A stretch of DNA of 64,000 nucleotides from NCBI GenBank assembly GCA_001600695.1, contig BCKQ01000006.1, positions 124,001-188,000 of the forward strand. The letters run 5' to 3'. The stretch comes from Ascoidea asiatica (lineage: Eukaryota > Ascomycota > Saccharomycetes > Ascoideales > Ascoideaceae). The notes under the pieces are model-generated. The model saw only the letters and a program-made list of their open reading frames with translations. It did not search any database and was not told where the DNA came from. The position numbers and the translations under genes are program-made. Of this stretch, positions 29,730 to 40,939 are shown in pieces (position 1 is the stretch's first letter; each line of letters starts with the position of its first letter).

Positions 29730-32700
29730 ATGTCAATATTACATAATTCTTCTTCAAAAAATAATTTTAATTATAATATTTTAATGGATCAAATTCCATC
29801 AAAAATTTCAAATTTAAATATAAATACTTTAAATGATAAGAAGGTTATTAATAACAATAATAATAAAAATATTATAGATAAAAAGTCTTTGAAACTAAAT
29901 AATAATATTATCAATAATCCTACTACTAATGATAATAATAATATAATATCTTCATCAAATAAGAAAAAGAAAAAAATTGATTCAAGTAACTCCAAATTTA
30001 AAAATCAATTTAAAAATCAATTGAAAGATAATTCAAATGATAAATTAAATAAAAAAAGTATTAAAAATAATGAAAATTTCGAAAATTTCGAAAATATTGA
30101 AAAAAATCAAAACTATGAAAATAATTATGATTACGAATATGACTATGAATACGAATATGATTATACTTATGATTATGATTATGAAATTGATGATAATCAA
30201 CAAATTTCAAATATTATTAATTATCAATTAAAAAGACATGAAATTTTATATAAAATTTTAAAAATTGATCAAATTAATGATAATTTTTTATTTCCAAATG
30301 AATTAAAACAAAAAAAATATCAAAATCAACAAAAAAGACAACCTAAACAATCAAAAGAGCCTAAAAAAACTAATGAATCAAAAGAATCTAAGGAACTTAA
30401 AGATATTAAGGATAAAAAACATAAAAAAGATAAAAAAGAATTTATTAATTCCAAAGATTTAAACGAGTCAAATGATTTAAAACATTTAAGAGATTTAAAA
30501 GACTTGAAATTGAAAGACTTAAAAGAACTAGAAGAATTAAAAGATTCAAAAGATCCAATAGAATACAAAGACTCAAAAGACCCAAATTTATCAAAAGACT
30601 CACATGAACCTAAAGATTCAAAAGAATTTGAAAAAGATAATAAAAATAATATAAAAACAGATTTTCATAGTAGATTAACCTTTAAAAAATTCTTCTCAAT
30701 TCTAATTTCATTTTCAGATAGAATAACTCAACCTATGAATGATTCTTTGAATTATAATTTATCTCTAGATTTAATTTCAAATTCTTTTATAAATTTAATT
30801 TTACTAAATTATTATAATGATAAAAATGGTAATCAAAATATTAATGAAAATGATAAAATTTTATATAAATTCGATTTAGCTTTTAACTTAGCTAAAATTA
30901 TTGAAAAAATTATAATTTTTTTAAAATGTTATAATCTAGATTTAATTCAATCAATTGATGTATTTTATGAAGAAAATTTAAATATTAATATTAATAATAA
31001 AGAAGATTTATCTGAATTTGTAATGATTAATAATTTTGATGATCAAAATTTATCAAAATTAATTTCAATTTATGATTTAAATTTATATAATGATTGGCTA
31101 CCCTCAAAACATTTGAACTCAAATGATTTACAAATTATTTATTCTATTCTATCAATTTCAATTTATTCAATTTCAAAATTATTTAATTTTAATCAAAATG
31201 AAAATCCTTTTATATTTATTTTTTTAAAATTATGGAAAATGTTCTCATCTGTATTATATATATCTTTACAAATTGATCGTAAAAATGAAATTTTAAAAAA
31301 AATCTCAATTGGCACTCCAAATATAATTAGAATTGTAACCAAAGGTTCTTCTGCAATTAGATATATTCTTTCTTCAATTTTAAATGATGATTTCATTAAA
31401 AGAATTCATGAATTTAATCATTTAAGTTTAACTGTATTTTTTTCACCAATTGCAAGAAAAAATTTATCTGGTGCTTTAAATTTAAATAATGATCAAATTA
31501 TTCAAAATTTGATCAATTTAGGTTATGATAAATTAGAAATCACTGAATTTATTAATGATTTAGAGCAAAATGATGAATATGATGAAGATGTTAAATATAT
31601 GTTTGATTATGAAGAGAGTGAACTTGAAGAATTAATTAATGAAGGCTATCAATCTGAAAGTGATTATGAATATGATTTTAATTTAAATGACCCAAATCAT
31701 ACTATTGATCCTAATCTTAGTCATCATCATCATAACCATAATCATAAACATAATCATCATCATCATAATCATTATCATAATATGCTTAAACATAATGTTA
31801 ATGATAGTCAATGTATATTTTATAATAAAACTCATAATCTCGATATAGTAAATAATGATGAAAATGAAAAATCTTTAGAAATAAATATCAAGAACTCTCA
31901 GGATAATACCTTTCATGATGAAACCGAAAATGATGCAGATAATGAAGAAGAAGAAAAAGGTGAAAGTGATAATGAAACTGAAGAAAATGATAAAAATGTA
32001 TATATCGATCATTATTTCAGATCTGCTAATGTTTATACAGAATGTAATTGTGAGTTTGAAGAAGATTATTATGATGAAGAAGAAGATGAAGAAGATGATG
32101 ATGATGATGACGAAGAAGAAGACGAGGAAGAGGAAGAAATCGACAATGATGAAACTGATAACAACGACGACAAAGTAAAGAAAGGAAAAATTATAATTAT
32201 GGGAAAGAATGAAATTCAATCTAAGCCTGAAGAAGAAATTGAATCATTTGAAAGTTTTATTGAAAGACTGGATGTAAATAGAATAACATCAATTTATAAT
32301 AGAATCAAAGGTATCAATACTGATGATATTACCACTAACCAGGAAGAAAATGAAGTTAAAAAACAAGAAGATGAAGATGATGATAGTGAGTTTGCTTTTG
32401 ATTTTGAGTTTCCTGAATTGACAGGAAAACTCAAACATTCTGGAAATCTGTTTTTAAAATTAATAAAAGAATTAAGTAAGAAACAAAAAAAAGAACAAGA
32501 GAAAGAAAAAAAGTTGAATGAGAAAAACATTCAAGTAATTAATCAGAATCGGGATGATAATGACAATGAGAATGAAAATGTAAAGGAAAATAGTAATAAA
32601 AATATTAGTAGTAATACTAATGACAATATAATTTATGAAGAGTTTGATAGAACAATAACTAATATTAATGACAATGAAACTTCTAATATTCATATTGATA

Positions 32701-34502
32701 ATAATTGTGAATCATTAATTAAAGAAGAAAATTCTGACTCCACAATAAATAACACGCCTACTACAAGTAGTAACTTCAATAATTTTGCTAATTTCAATAG
32801 CAATAGTGTTAATAATAATTTAACCCCAAATACCATAAGTAGCAGTAATATGAATAGCAATTTTAATCAAGAGGATATAATATTCGATTCAAGAAGAAAT
32901 AATAATTGGATTGATGAACCAAGAGGTATAAATATATTTTTTAATATTGATGTAGTTTTAGAAGATAATATTTGTGAAACATGGAATGAATTAGTTTCAA
33001 TTTTTGAAGTCATGTCAAAGGAATCAGTAAGTGATAAAATCTGTGAAAGAGCTATATTTACAGTTGCTAATTGTGTAAGAGAAGAACAAGAAATTAAATT
33101 AAAACATGCACTACTAAATATCAAAGGAACAGTTATTGGTGAAGAGGAAGAAGATCAAGATGAAGATGATGAAAATGATGAAGAAGATGGTGAAGATTAT
33201 GAAGAAGAAGGCGATGAGGAAGAAGAGGATGACGAAAGCAATAACGAAGGAGATGATATTTTAAATGCATTAAATGGTAACTTTAAGGGTAATTTCAATA
33301 GGCATTTCACTCAAGAGATTAATACATCGAATAATGGACATTTCAACAATAATATAAATAATAATGAAAAGAATAGTAGAAATACCAATACTGGTATTGA
33401 AAATAACAAAACCAATAACAATAATGATAATGATGAAAATAAATCGGTCAATCATAATGATATTAATAATGATAATGATAATAGTAATAATACTAATGAA
33501 GATGATGATAAAATTACTACTGAGAAAATATATGAATTATGGTCATATGAATGGATATTCGAGCCTATATTAAGATATAATTCTGAAGCAGCTTGTTGTA
33601 TGATGGATGAGATGCTAATGGCAGAAGGTTATAGAAGACCTTTAATCTGGTTTTTAACACACTTAGAAATTTCCCAAACATTAGTTAATTATATTCATGA
33701 GTTAGTTATTGGAATTAGAGGAAATTATAATAAAATAAATAAAGTTAAAAGAGAAGAAAATGAAAACGAATATGAGTTTGGAAATGGGATTGAGGATGAA
33801 TTTGAATTTGATAATGATTATGATTATGAAGATTATGAAAATGAGAATGAAACTGGTAAAAAGAAAAATAAAAATAAAAATAAAAGTAAAAACAAAAATA
33901 AGAATTTAAATTTTAGTTCTAATCAAAATAAAGATAAGAATAAGAATAAAGGCAATGGGAATAATTGGAAAAGAAAACAAAGTAATAGAAGAATACCTTT
34001 TTCTAGAGAAGGTATTGTTGAATTAACAGAAATTGAAATTGAAATGTTATTACATGAATTTTTTTCTAATGCAGCAGTTTATTTAAATAGAGCCATTGAA
34101 CAAGAATCTTTAGATAATAACGATAATTTCAATGGAGCAGATAATTTCAATAAATTAAATTCAAATAATAATTTAAAAATAAATTCTAATAAAATTAATA
34201 GAAAAAATAATAGATCAAATAGGTCATCAATCTCAGAAAGATCAATAGGCTCAAATACTTTCAATTTCAATTATAATTTTAATTCTAATTCAGAACATGG
34301 ATTTCGAAATATTGCTACTATATCCGATTGTCGAAAATTAATGATTGTTATATGTTTGATGATAAAATCATTAATCAAAGAAAAAATCATAAATTTAAAT
34401 GACTATAAAATTGAATTAGAGATATTATTGATCGATTGGGTAGGTAGATTGCCAGAAGCTAGAGAATTATATTTCCCCATAAAAAATGGTAATTTGATCT
34501 GA
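29730..34502 (+). CDS. Very large acidic, Asn-rich protein with conserved-looking C-terminal blocks; function unknown
   Basis: The protein has 1590 residues. Long low-complexity tracts alternate with ordered blocks. These include a Tyr/Asp/Glu repeat near 130-155, a charged KDSKD/KELKD repeat at about 205-305, a His-rich stretch at about 664-690, Asp/Glu runs near 785-820 and 1135-1180, and Asn-rich linkers. The ordered parts are about 310-610, about 1060-1135 (GINIFFNIDVVLEDN, ERAIFTVANCVREEQE) and about 1265-1340 (IYELWSYEWIFEPILRYNSE, EGYRRPLIWFLTHLE). The last ~160 residues are also ordered and end LPEARELYFPIK. These blocks look under selection, but I do not recognise the family. There is no signal peptide or clear membrane helix, so it is probably a soluble cytosolic or nuclear scaffold or regulator. 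Confidence 0.75.
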   Translation: MSILHNSSSKNNFNYNILMDQIPSKISNLNINTLNDKKVINNNNNKNIIDKKSLKLNNNIINNPTTNDNNNIISSSNKKKKKIDSSNSKFKNQFKNQLKDNSNDKLNKKSIKNNENFENFENIEKNQNYENNYDYEYDYEYEYDYTYDYDYEIDDNQQISNIINYQLKRHEILYKILKIDQINDNFLFPNELKQKKYQNQQKRQPKQSKEPKKTNESKESKELKDIKDKKHKKDKKEFINSKDLNESNDLKHLRDLKDLKLKDLKELEELKDSKDPIEYKDSKDPNLSKDSHEPKDSKEFEKDNKNNIKTDFHSRLTFKKFFSILISFSDRITQPMNDSLNYNLSLDLISNSFINLILLNYYNDKNGNQNINENDKILYKFDLAFNLAKIIEKIIIFLKCYNLDLIQSIDVFYEENLNININNKEDLSEFVMINNFDDQNLSKLISIYDLNLYNDWLPSKHLNSNDLQIIYSILSISIYSISKLFNFNQNENPFIFIFLKLWKMFSSVLYISLQIDRKNEILKKISIGTPNIIRIVTKGSSAIRYILSSILNDDFIKRIHEFNHLSLTVFFSPIARKNLSGALNLNNDQIIQNLINLGYDKLEITEFINDLEQNDEYDEDVKYMFDYEESELEELINEGYQSESDYEYDFNLNDPNHTIDPNLSHHHHNHNHKHNHHHHNHYHNMLKHNVNDSQCIFYNKTHNLDIVNNDENEKSLEINIKNSQDNTFHDETENDADNEEEEKGESDNETEENDKNVYIDHYFRSANVYTECNCEFEEDYYDEEEDEEDDDDDDEEEDEEEEEIDNDETDNNDDKVKKGKIIIMGKNEIQSKPEEEIESFESFIERLDVNRITSIYNRIKGINTDDITTNQEENEVKKQEDEDDDSEFAFDFEFPELTGKLKHSGNLFLKLIKELSKKQKKEQEKEKKLNEKNIQVINQNRDDNDNENENVKENSNKNISSNTNDNIIYEEFDRTITNINDNETSNIHIDNNCESLIKEENSDSTINNTPTTSSNFNNFANFNSNSVNNNLTPNTISSSNMNSNFNQEDIIFDSRRNNNWIDEPRGINIFFNIDVVLEDNICETWNELVSIFEVMSKESVSDKICERAIFTVANCVREEQEIKLKHALLNIKGTVIGEEEEDQDEDDENDEEDGEDYEEEGDEEEEDDESNNEGDDILNALNGNFKGNFNRHFTQEINTSNNGHFNNNINNNEKNSRNTNTGIENNKTNNNNDNDENKSVNHNDINNDNDNSNNTNEDDDKITTEKIYELWSYEWIFEPILRYNSEAACCMMDEMLMAEGYRRPLIWFLTHLEISQTLVNYIHELVIGIRGNYNKINKVKREENENEYEFGNGIEDEFEFDNDYDYEDYENENETGKKKNKNKNKSKNKNKNLNFSSNQNKDKNKNKGNGNNWKRKQSNRRIPFSREGIVELTEIEIEMLLHEFFSNAAVYLNRAIEQESLDNNDNFNGADNFNKLNSNNNLKINSNKINRKNNRSNRSSISERSIGSNTFNFNYNFNSNSEHGFRNIATISDCRKLMIVICLMIKSLIKEKIINLNDYKIELEILLIDWVGRLPEARELYFPIKNGNLI

Positions 34503-35454
34503 AGTTATGTAAAGAATTCCTTTTGTAAAACTAATCAGACTCTGGATAGAGATATGATTAGGAATATACTGAATATAATTGAATAATTGAATATAGTCTC
34601 AATATATCTTTATATAGTTCAAAATAAAATATTTAGTTTAGTAATTTGTAAATAAATCAGAGACATTTCTATAGTATATGTGTCCCAAAGAAGAAATTAA
34701 AAATGTGGTTTTGAGACCAGGTTTTAGGGTTTTTTACCGGGTTTAAGTAAAATCCGGCCATAATCCGGTTGTATACCTCGGTTTAAATTTTTTGCCACGT
34801 GATGCCGTTGCCGCTGAAAGGCAAGAGAAAAGAGACAGAAACAAAGCAGAAACAGAGCGATCAGCACGTTAAATACTGGCAGAAGCTGAGCGCTGAAATA
34901 AAGGTCTAAGGAACGACCTGGATATTAAAGAACATAACGAATATAATGAATATAAAGAATACTAATAATATAAATAATATACATCATATAAATAATATAT
35001 CAAATATAATCAAACAACGCTATAACTCCCGAATACATCCTATAATCTTTATATATCCAAGCACTGAATATACTCGAATAGACTGAACTACTGCTTACTT
35101 TACTCGCCAGGTCAAGCACACACTTCCTTCTCACTATCTACAACTATAATACAATTTCTATATTCAAGATAAAAAAAAAAAGAGATCAATACCTTATTTA
35201 GATCATCAAAGGAATTGGAAACATATAAGATTAAGAATAAGATTCATATATATATCAGCTTATATTTGTTTCTTATTTGAAGCTTTATTGGTATTTCCTT
35301 ATTTATTAGTTCACAGATCTATAATATTTACTCATTTTTATTCATAACTTACAAGTCACTATTAAATGATTACGACAATAAATTAACATATTTCAAAATA
35401 ATAAATAAAATAATAACTAATAAACCAATCAAATTCGAAGATTTTTATTGAAAA
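34503..35454. promoter_or_regulatory. Upstream region of CCR4 with GC-rich island
   Basis: This 0.95 kb region contains a GC-richer island at about 34720-34925, with the direct repeat AATCCGGCCA / TAATCCGG (34751-34768) and CACGTGA at 34796-34802. The remaining ~500 bp before the CCR4 ATG is AT-rich with short C/T tracts, plausibly a long 5' UTR. Confidence 0.55.
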
Positions 35455-38400
35455 ATGAATCTCCAACCGAAGTATCAACAACAAATTCAATCCCAACAAT
35501 CAAATCGATATATCTTTCAACAACAAATTCATACAACTACTCAATCTCAATCTCAATCTTTAACCACAAATGAACTTTTCATTCAACATCAAAGACAAGA
35601 ACAACAACAAAGACAAGATTTACAACAGTTACAACAAAGACAACAAGATCAAAATATCAATTTAAATAATATTAATAATTTATCAAATTTAAACAATATC
35701 AATTTAAATAATATTGGTAATTTAAATAACTTAAATAATAATAACAATAATAATAATATCAATAATTTATCAAATTTGAATAATTTAAATAACTTAAATA
35801 ATTTAAATAGTTTACCAGGTTTAAATAATAATTTGAATAATTTAAATTTAAATAATTCGAATAATTTAAATAACTTAAACTTAAATAATTTAAATTTGAA
35901 TATTGATCCTTCTTCAAATGCTTTAAATCAATCTATTCATTATCATCAACAACAGCAACAAAATATTCAACAACAATCTTCTCCAATCTTTCAAAATTCA
36001 ATCAATCCTTTCCTTCAAAAATTACAACAATCCCAAGCTCAAGCTCACGCTCAAGCTCAAGCACAAGCACAAGCACAGGCCCAAGCACAGGCTCAAGCTC
36101 AAATACAAGCTCAAGCTCAAGCTCAGGTACAAGCTCAGCAGCAATTACAACAACAGCAACAGCAACAACAGCAACAACAACAACAAAATATTGATATATC
36201 CCCAGCTACTCAAGCTCAATTAAGAATCCAAAATCAAATCAACAACAATAATAATAATAACAACAATATAACTTCTTCAAATATTAACCCATTACCTATA
36301 GGCACTAATAATAATATAATCTTCCAATCCCAATTATCTCCTCAATTATTTACTTTACCTGCTGCTAAAAAACAAATAATTATCCAATTAGATACACTTT
36401 ACTCTCAAACTAATTATTGGAAACAACAAAAGCAATTAATCAATGAATCAAGACAAAACTTAAAACCTCATATTTATGCAAAGCTGGATGCATTTAAAGG
36501 TGGACAATTTGATTCAATTAAAAATATAAATAATATTAGTAATAACAACAAAAGTGCAAAAGATAATACCATTAACAATAAAATTGATAACAATGATACT
36601 AAAGAAAGTATTATTACATCTCCCAATAATAACAATAATAGTAGTAGCAGTAATAATAACGCTAATGGAAATAATAATAATAATAATAACATAGATGGAA
36701 GTCCTATAAACAGAGCTTTGGCTAATTCTAATTACTGCTCTTTAGTTGAATTAACAAAAGATGCTTTAGATAAACAAGCAGAACTGGACTACTCTAATGC
36801 TAAGAAACAAAATAATAATATTAACGGTTCTGGTAATAACAATAATGGTACTGTTAGTTCAACCGTTTTAATTCCACCAAATAGTAATGCAATGTTTAAG
36901 AAAAAATCTCATAATTTAGATGATGAAGAAATTTTAAAAAAACAAAGAATGAAAGGCCCCGCAACTAATAGAATTCATGTTAATCCAAATCAATTATGGG
37001 CTTCTTTAGATTTAAGTGGTCAAGGTACAATTAATATTTCAAGAGATTTGTTTAAAAATTATAATTTTTTAACTAAATTATTTTTAAATAATAATCATTT
37101 AAAAGCTTTACCAAAAGAAATTTCAAATTTAAAAAATTTAAGAGTTTTAGATTTATCAAATAATACTTTAAGTGATTTACCAAAAGAATTAGGTTTATTA
37201 TTTAATTTAAAATTTTTATTTTTATTTGATAATAATTTAACTAATTTACCTTATGAATTTGGTAATTTATTTGAATTAGAATTCTTAGGTATTGAAGGTA
37301 ATCCAATGGATATAAATTTATGTAAAATTCTAGCAGAAAAGGGTACAAAGGGTTTAATTTCATATTTAAGAGATAATAAACTAACTTTAAATCCACCAAA
37401 ACCAAGAAAATGGATTGAATTATCTGATGATGGAGAAATTTTAGAAGAAAAAGAATTTGAAAATGATGAATCCAAAATCTCAAAATTAAATCCAGATTTA
37501 GATCCAATCTCAGAATTAGATAATAATTATGAAAAGGAATTTTTTTCAGTTACAAGTTATAATACTTTATGTCAACATTATGCAACACCAATGATGTATG
37601 GATATACTCCATCATGGGCTTTAGATTGGAAATATAGATTGGATCATATGGAAAAAGAAATTTCAAAATTTGATTCAGATATATTTTGTTTACAAGAACT
37701 TGAAAACAGAACATATGAAGAATTTTGGGTACCATTAATGGAGAAAAAAGGTTATAAAAGTTTATTTTGTTGTAAAACAAGATACAAAACAATGTCAAAT
37801 ATTTCTGCAAAAAAAGTTGATGGATGTGCAATTTTTTATAAAACAAGTAAATTTCAATTACTTGATAAAGTTAGTATAGAATACAACGCTTCACTTATGA
37901 CACATAATAATTTTCAAAAAACAGAAGATGTATTTAATAGATTTATGAATAAAGATAATGTTGCTTTAGCAGCATATTTTTTACATCTTCATACAGGAAA
38001 TAGAGTTATTGTATCTAATACTCATTTACATTGGGATCCAAGTTTTAATGATGTTAAAGCAATGCAAGTTGCAGTATTATTAGAAGAATTAGAAGGATTA
38101 GTGCGAAAATATAATAATAATAAATCTTCAAAAGACTCAATGAATTCAATTCCAATAATTATTTGTGGAGATTTTAATTCAAAAGTTGATAGTGCAGTTT
38201 ATCAATTATTAAGTCAAGGTAGAGTGGTTAATCATGATGATTTAGAAGGTAGAGATTATGGTAGATTGACAAATGATGGATTCACACAACCATTTTCATT
38301 AAGATCAACATATGATAATATTGGAGAGTTACCTTTTACAAATTGTACACCAAATTTTATGGATGTAATTGATTATATATGGTACTCAACACCTACATTA

Positions 38401-38586
38401 AATGTTAAAGGGTTATTAGGTAAACTTGATGAAGAATATATTGAAAAAGTAGTTGGATTTCCAAATGCAGATTTCCCTTCAGATCATATACCATTAGTTA
38501 CAAAATTTGGATTTAAAAAAAATAAGAATTCTATGATAAATTCTAATATTAATAATAATGGATTAAATAAATCAAGAAAAACATAA
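35455..38586 (+). CDS. CCR4: CCR4, catalytic deadenylase of the Ccr4-Not complex
   Basis: The protein has 1043 residues. The N-terminal ~480 are Gln/Asn-rich, with (NNL)n-type repeats, an (AQ)n tract near 193-225 and a polyQ run, as in other yeast Ccr4 proteins. About 525-625 is the LRR domain (LFLNNNHLKALP, LRVLDLSNNTLSDLP) that docks on the Caf1/Pop2 nuclease. The C-terminal exonuclease-endonuclease-phosphatase domain (about 690-1020) has Glu748 (FCLQELE), the NTHLHWDP motif, Asp906/Asn908 (CGDFNS) and Asp1010/His1011 (FPSDHIP), all the residues needed for Mg-dependent poly(A) removal. It shortens mRNA tails in the cytoplasm and takes part in transcription through Ccr4-Not. A 2.35 kb gene-free stretch follows. 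Confidence 0.96.
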   Translation: MNLQPKYQQQIQSQQSNRYIFQQQIHTTTQSQSQSLTTNELFIQHQRQEQQQRQDLQQLQQRQQDQNINLNNINNLSNLNNINLNNIGNLNNLNNNNNNNNINNLSNLNNLNNLNNLNSLPGLNNNLNNLNLNNSNNLNNLNLNNLNLNIDPSSNALNQSIHYHQQQQQNIQQQSSPIFQNSINPFLQKLQQSQAQAHAQAQAQAQAQAQAQAQAQIQAQAQAQVQAQQQLQQQQQQQQQQQQQNIDISPATQAQLRIQNQINNNNNNNNNITSSNINPLPIGTNNNIIFQSQLSPQLFTLPAAKKQIIIQLDTLYSQTNYWKQQKQLINESRQNLKPHIYAKLDAFKGGQFDSIKNINNISNNNKSAKDNTINNKIDNNDTKESIITSPNNNNNSSSSNNNANGNNNNNNNIDGSPINRALANSNYCSLVELTKDALDKQAELDYSNAKKQNNNINGSGNNNNGTVSSTVLIPPNSNAMFKKKSHNLDDEEILKKQRMKGPATNRIHVNPNQLWASLDLSGQGTINISRDLFKNYNFLTKLFLNNNHLKALPKEISNLKNLRVLDLSNNTLSDLPKELGLLFNLKFLFLFDNNLTNLPYEFGNLFELEFLGIEGNPMDINLCKILAEKGTKGLISYLRDNKLTLNPPKPRKWIELSDDGEILEEKEFENDESKISKLNPDLDPISELDNNYEKEFFSVTSYNTLCQHYATPMMYGYTPSWALDWKYRLDHMEKEISKFDSDIFCLQELENRTYEEFWVPLMEKKGYKSLFCCKTRYKTMSNISAKKVDGCAIFYKTSKFQLLDKVSIEYNASLMTHNNFQKTEDVFNRFMNKDNVALAAYFLHLHTGNRVIVSNTHLHWDPSFNDVKAMQVAVLLEELEGLVRKYNNNKSSKDSMNSIPIIICGDFNSKVDSAVYQLLSQGRVVNHDDLEGRDYGRLTNDGFTQPFSLRSTYDNIGELPFTNCTPNFMDVIDYIWYSTPTLNVKGLLGKLDEEYIEKVVGFPNADFPSDHIPLVTKFGFKKNKNSMINSNINNNGLNKSRKT

Positions 38587-40939
38587 ATTTCAAATAAAAT
38601 TGGTTTAATTAAATAAGTAAGTAAATAAAATTTTTGTTGTTTTTCATTTTAATTTCTTTTATATGTATCCTTATAGTATTTTGTTGTTGTTTTACTGAGT
38701 TCTGCTGTTTATTGTAATTTTGAGAATTAATTATTTATACTTCTTTTATTATTTATTTATTTATTTAATGAAATATATGATTAATTAATTGATTAGTTAA
38801 TTGATTTATTGCTTTCTTTGATAAGCTTTTTCAATTTATTTTTCTTTTTGTTTAATTTTAGTTTATTTCTAGTTAATTTTTTTTGTTCAATTTTTATTTA
38901 ATTTTTTGTTATTCTTATTCAAATTTTTTGATTCTAATTTTTTTTTATATTCAAAGTTCTTCTTTATCTTTAGCATTTTTTTGCCTTTCATTTTATTCAA
39001 TATTTATAAATACTCTTTTATAATAAAGAGCTAAAATTTAAAACTTATTCTGAAATTTGTAGGACCAAATCTAAAGAGTTTTCGTCAAATTCAACTAAAA
39101 AAAAAGATTTGATAAAGATATTTCAAAATAAAAATAGATAAAATCTACTAATTAGCTTTTTTCTTTCAACAAATCGTCTAATTGAATTAATTAAATAAAT
39201 TCACTCAGTCAGAAGCCTTTATCGTCAAGAGCATCAAAAACTTCTTTTTTTCCTTTGATATTCATTTTTTTTTCTTTTCTTTTGGGGGTCTAGAATACCA
39301 TATTCATTATCAACTATCAATTCTAAAGATTCTGTTCAATTATAAATCAAGATTAATTTCTCTTTTTAAAGAGCTGAGGCTTTTAAAGAATGTATCGAAT
39401 TTAAGATTCTCCAAAAGGTTAACTTAAGTTAAATTTAGAGATTTCAAAACCCGTTTAAAAGTTGCAAATCTCTGCCAAACATCTACTGTAAATCTGATTT
39501 GAGAATACTTTTTTTTTGCCCTTTCTTGGTATTTGCATTCGGTGAATCAAATCTCAAAGTGATAAAAAGTTGAAAACTTTGCTGGTTTTGTCGGTTTTTA
39601 ATCACAGATTCAAAAACATTTCAAAAAAGATGTTTTTTAATGAAAAAAAAACATTCAATAAAAAAAGAATTTCAAAATTACACTGAAAGCAGAACTATGC
39701 AAAGTGATACCTAAATATGTATTTGAAATCCCGTAATTACGGAAACGGCAAATGATCTGGTCGGATACTTCCGGAACTCGTTCATTTCCAAACTTTGTTT
39801 GCTTTGGCGCTTTGGCGCTTTGTGAAGAAATTGACGTGTTTTGACTTTTTGATGAATTTATCTTAAATAAAAAAATTTAACGAAATCAAATGAAGAATTC
39901 AGTTGAAGAAATTGAATAAAAAATTCAATTAAAAAAATAAAAGAAGGATATTAGAAGAGTAATTTCTAAGCATGAGCTTATTGATGGCTAGTTCAAAATG
40001 TGAAGTACAATTATTACCAACTGTAAATTTTTAAAATCTGAAAGTGAGTGAGTACTTCTCTGTTTTGGACTATTTTTAAAATAGTCAAAGCATTGAAAAT
40101 CATCCCAAACAGAAACGTTGTTACTTTCAACAATTAATAAAAGAACCAGTAGTCTAAAGTAGTCGCCTTTATTTTGGTGTTGATAATTTTACAATTGATT
40201 AATGAAACTGTTTGGCAATTTTTCAAATCTGATTCAACGAAACTTACGCCATTTTACGATATTCAATTATTATTAAAATATTATTCAATTATTTAATCCA
40301 ATCTTTCTTATTATTCAGGTTTCATTAACAACATAATTATGAAAAAAAGTTAAGTTGTTGAGTACTTTGTTGTATTTTATGAATGAATTTAACTTGGCAT
40401 TATTCATTAATTAAAAAATTGCTTAAATTGTTGTTACTGGAGTATTCTCATATTGATTTTAAATCCCATTTGGAATTAAATTCTTTTTTCTAAAGTTTCA
40501 AATAATATCAATATCATCTAGTACTGGTACTGGAAATTGTAAATCAATATTAGGTTAAAGGATAATTTTTAATACTTACTACCGATAATATTAAATTTAT
40601 GCTAATTTATTATCGACTTTTTTCTTGCTTAGAAATATTACTTAAAATTTGAAAATTCTGAGATCAGTATAAAAATGTTCTCTTTTCTTCCAAATTTTGA
40701 ATCAATTAATTTTAATTCTTTTTCTTTTAATTACCTATATTTTATTAATTAATTAATTATATCTATTACTTAATTATCTTTAGCTTTATTCTGTTATATT
40801 ATACTTTTATAACTACTCAAATATTTATATTTATTATCAAAAATAACTATAATATTTACTATACTAGTCGTTCCTTACACACTTCAGTTTCTCTTTTTCA
40901 ATTATCTTTTATTTAAATAATTTTCAAACAAATTTAAAA
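38587..40939. promoter_or_regulatory. Long upstream region of the secreted repeat-protein gene
   Basis: This 2.35 kb stretch has no supported gene. It is the longest promoter-like region in the window, as is typical for regulated cell-surface genes. A GC-richer patch at 39725-39840 contains the 12-bp perfect palindrome CCGTAATTACGG (39731-39742; CCG-N6-CGG, a form bound by some Zn2Cys6 regulators). It also contains ACTTCCGGAACT around 39767-39778. TGGCGCTTTGGCGC is a short direct repeat at about 39805-39820. TATA-like sequence is abundant in the last 150 bp. Confidence 0.5.
39731..39742. promoter_or_regulatory. Palindrome CCGTAATTACGG (CCG-N6-CGG)
   Basis: This is a perfect 12-bp dyad in a GC-rich patch about 1.2 kb upstream of the secreted repeat-protein gene. 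CCG/CGG half sites with fixed spacing are the pattern for fungal zinc-cluster regulators. No factor can be named. Confidence 0.35.
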
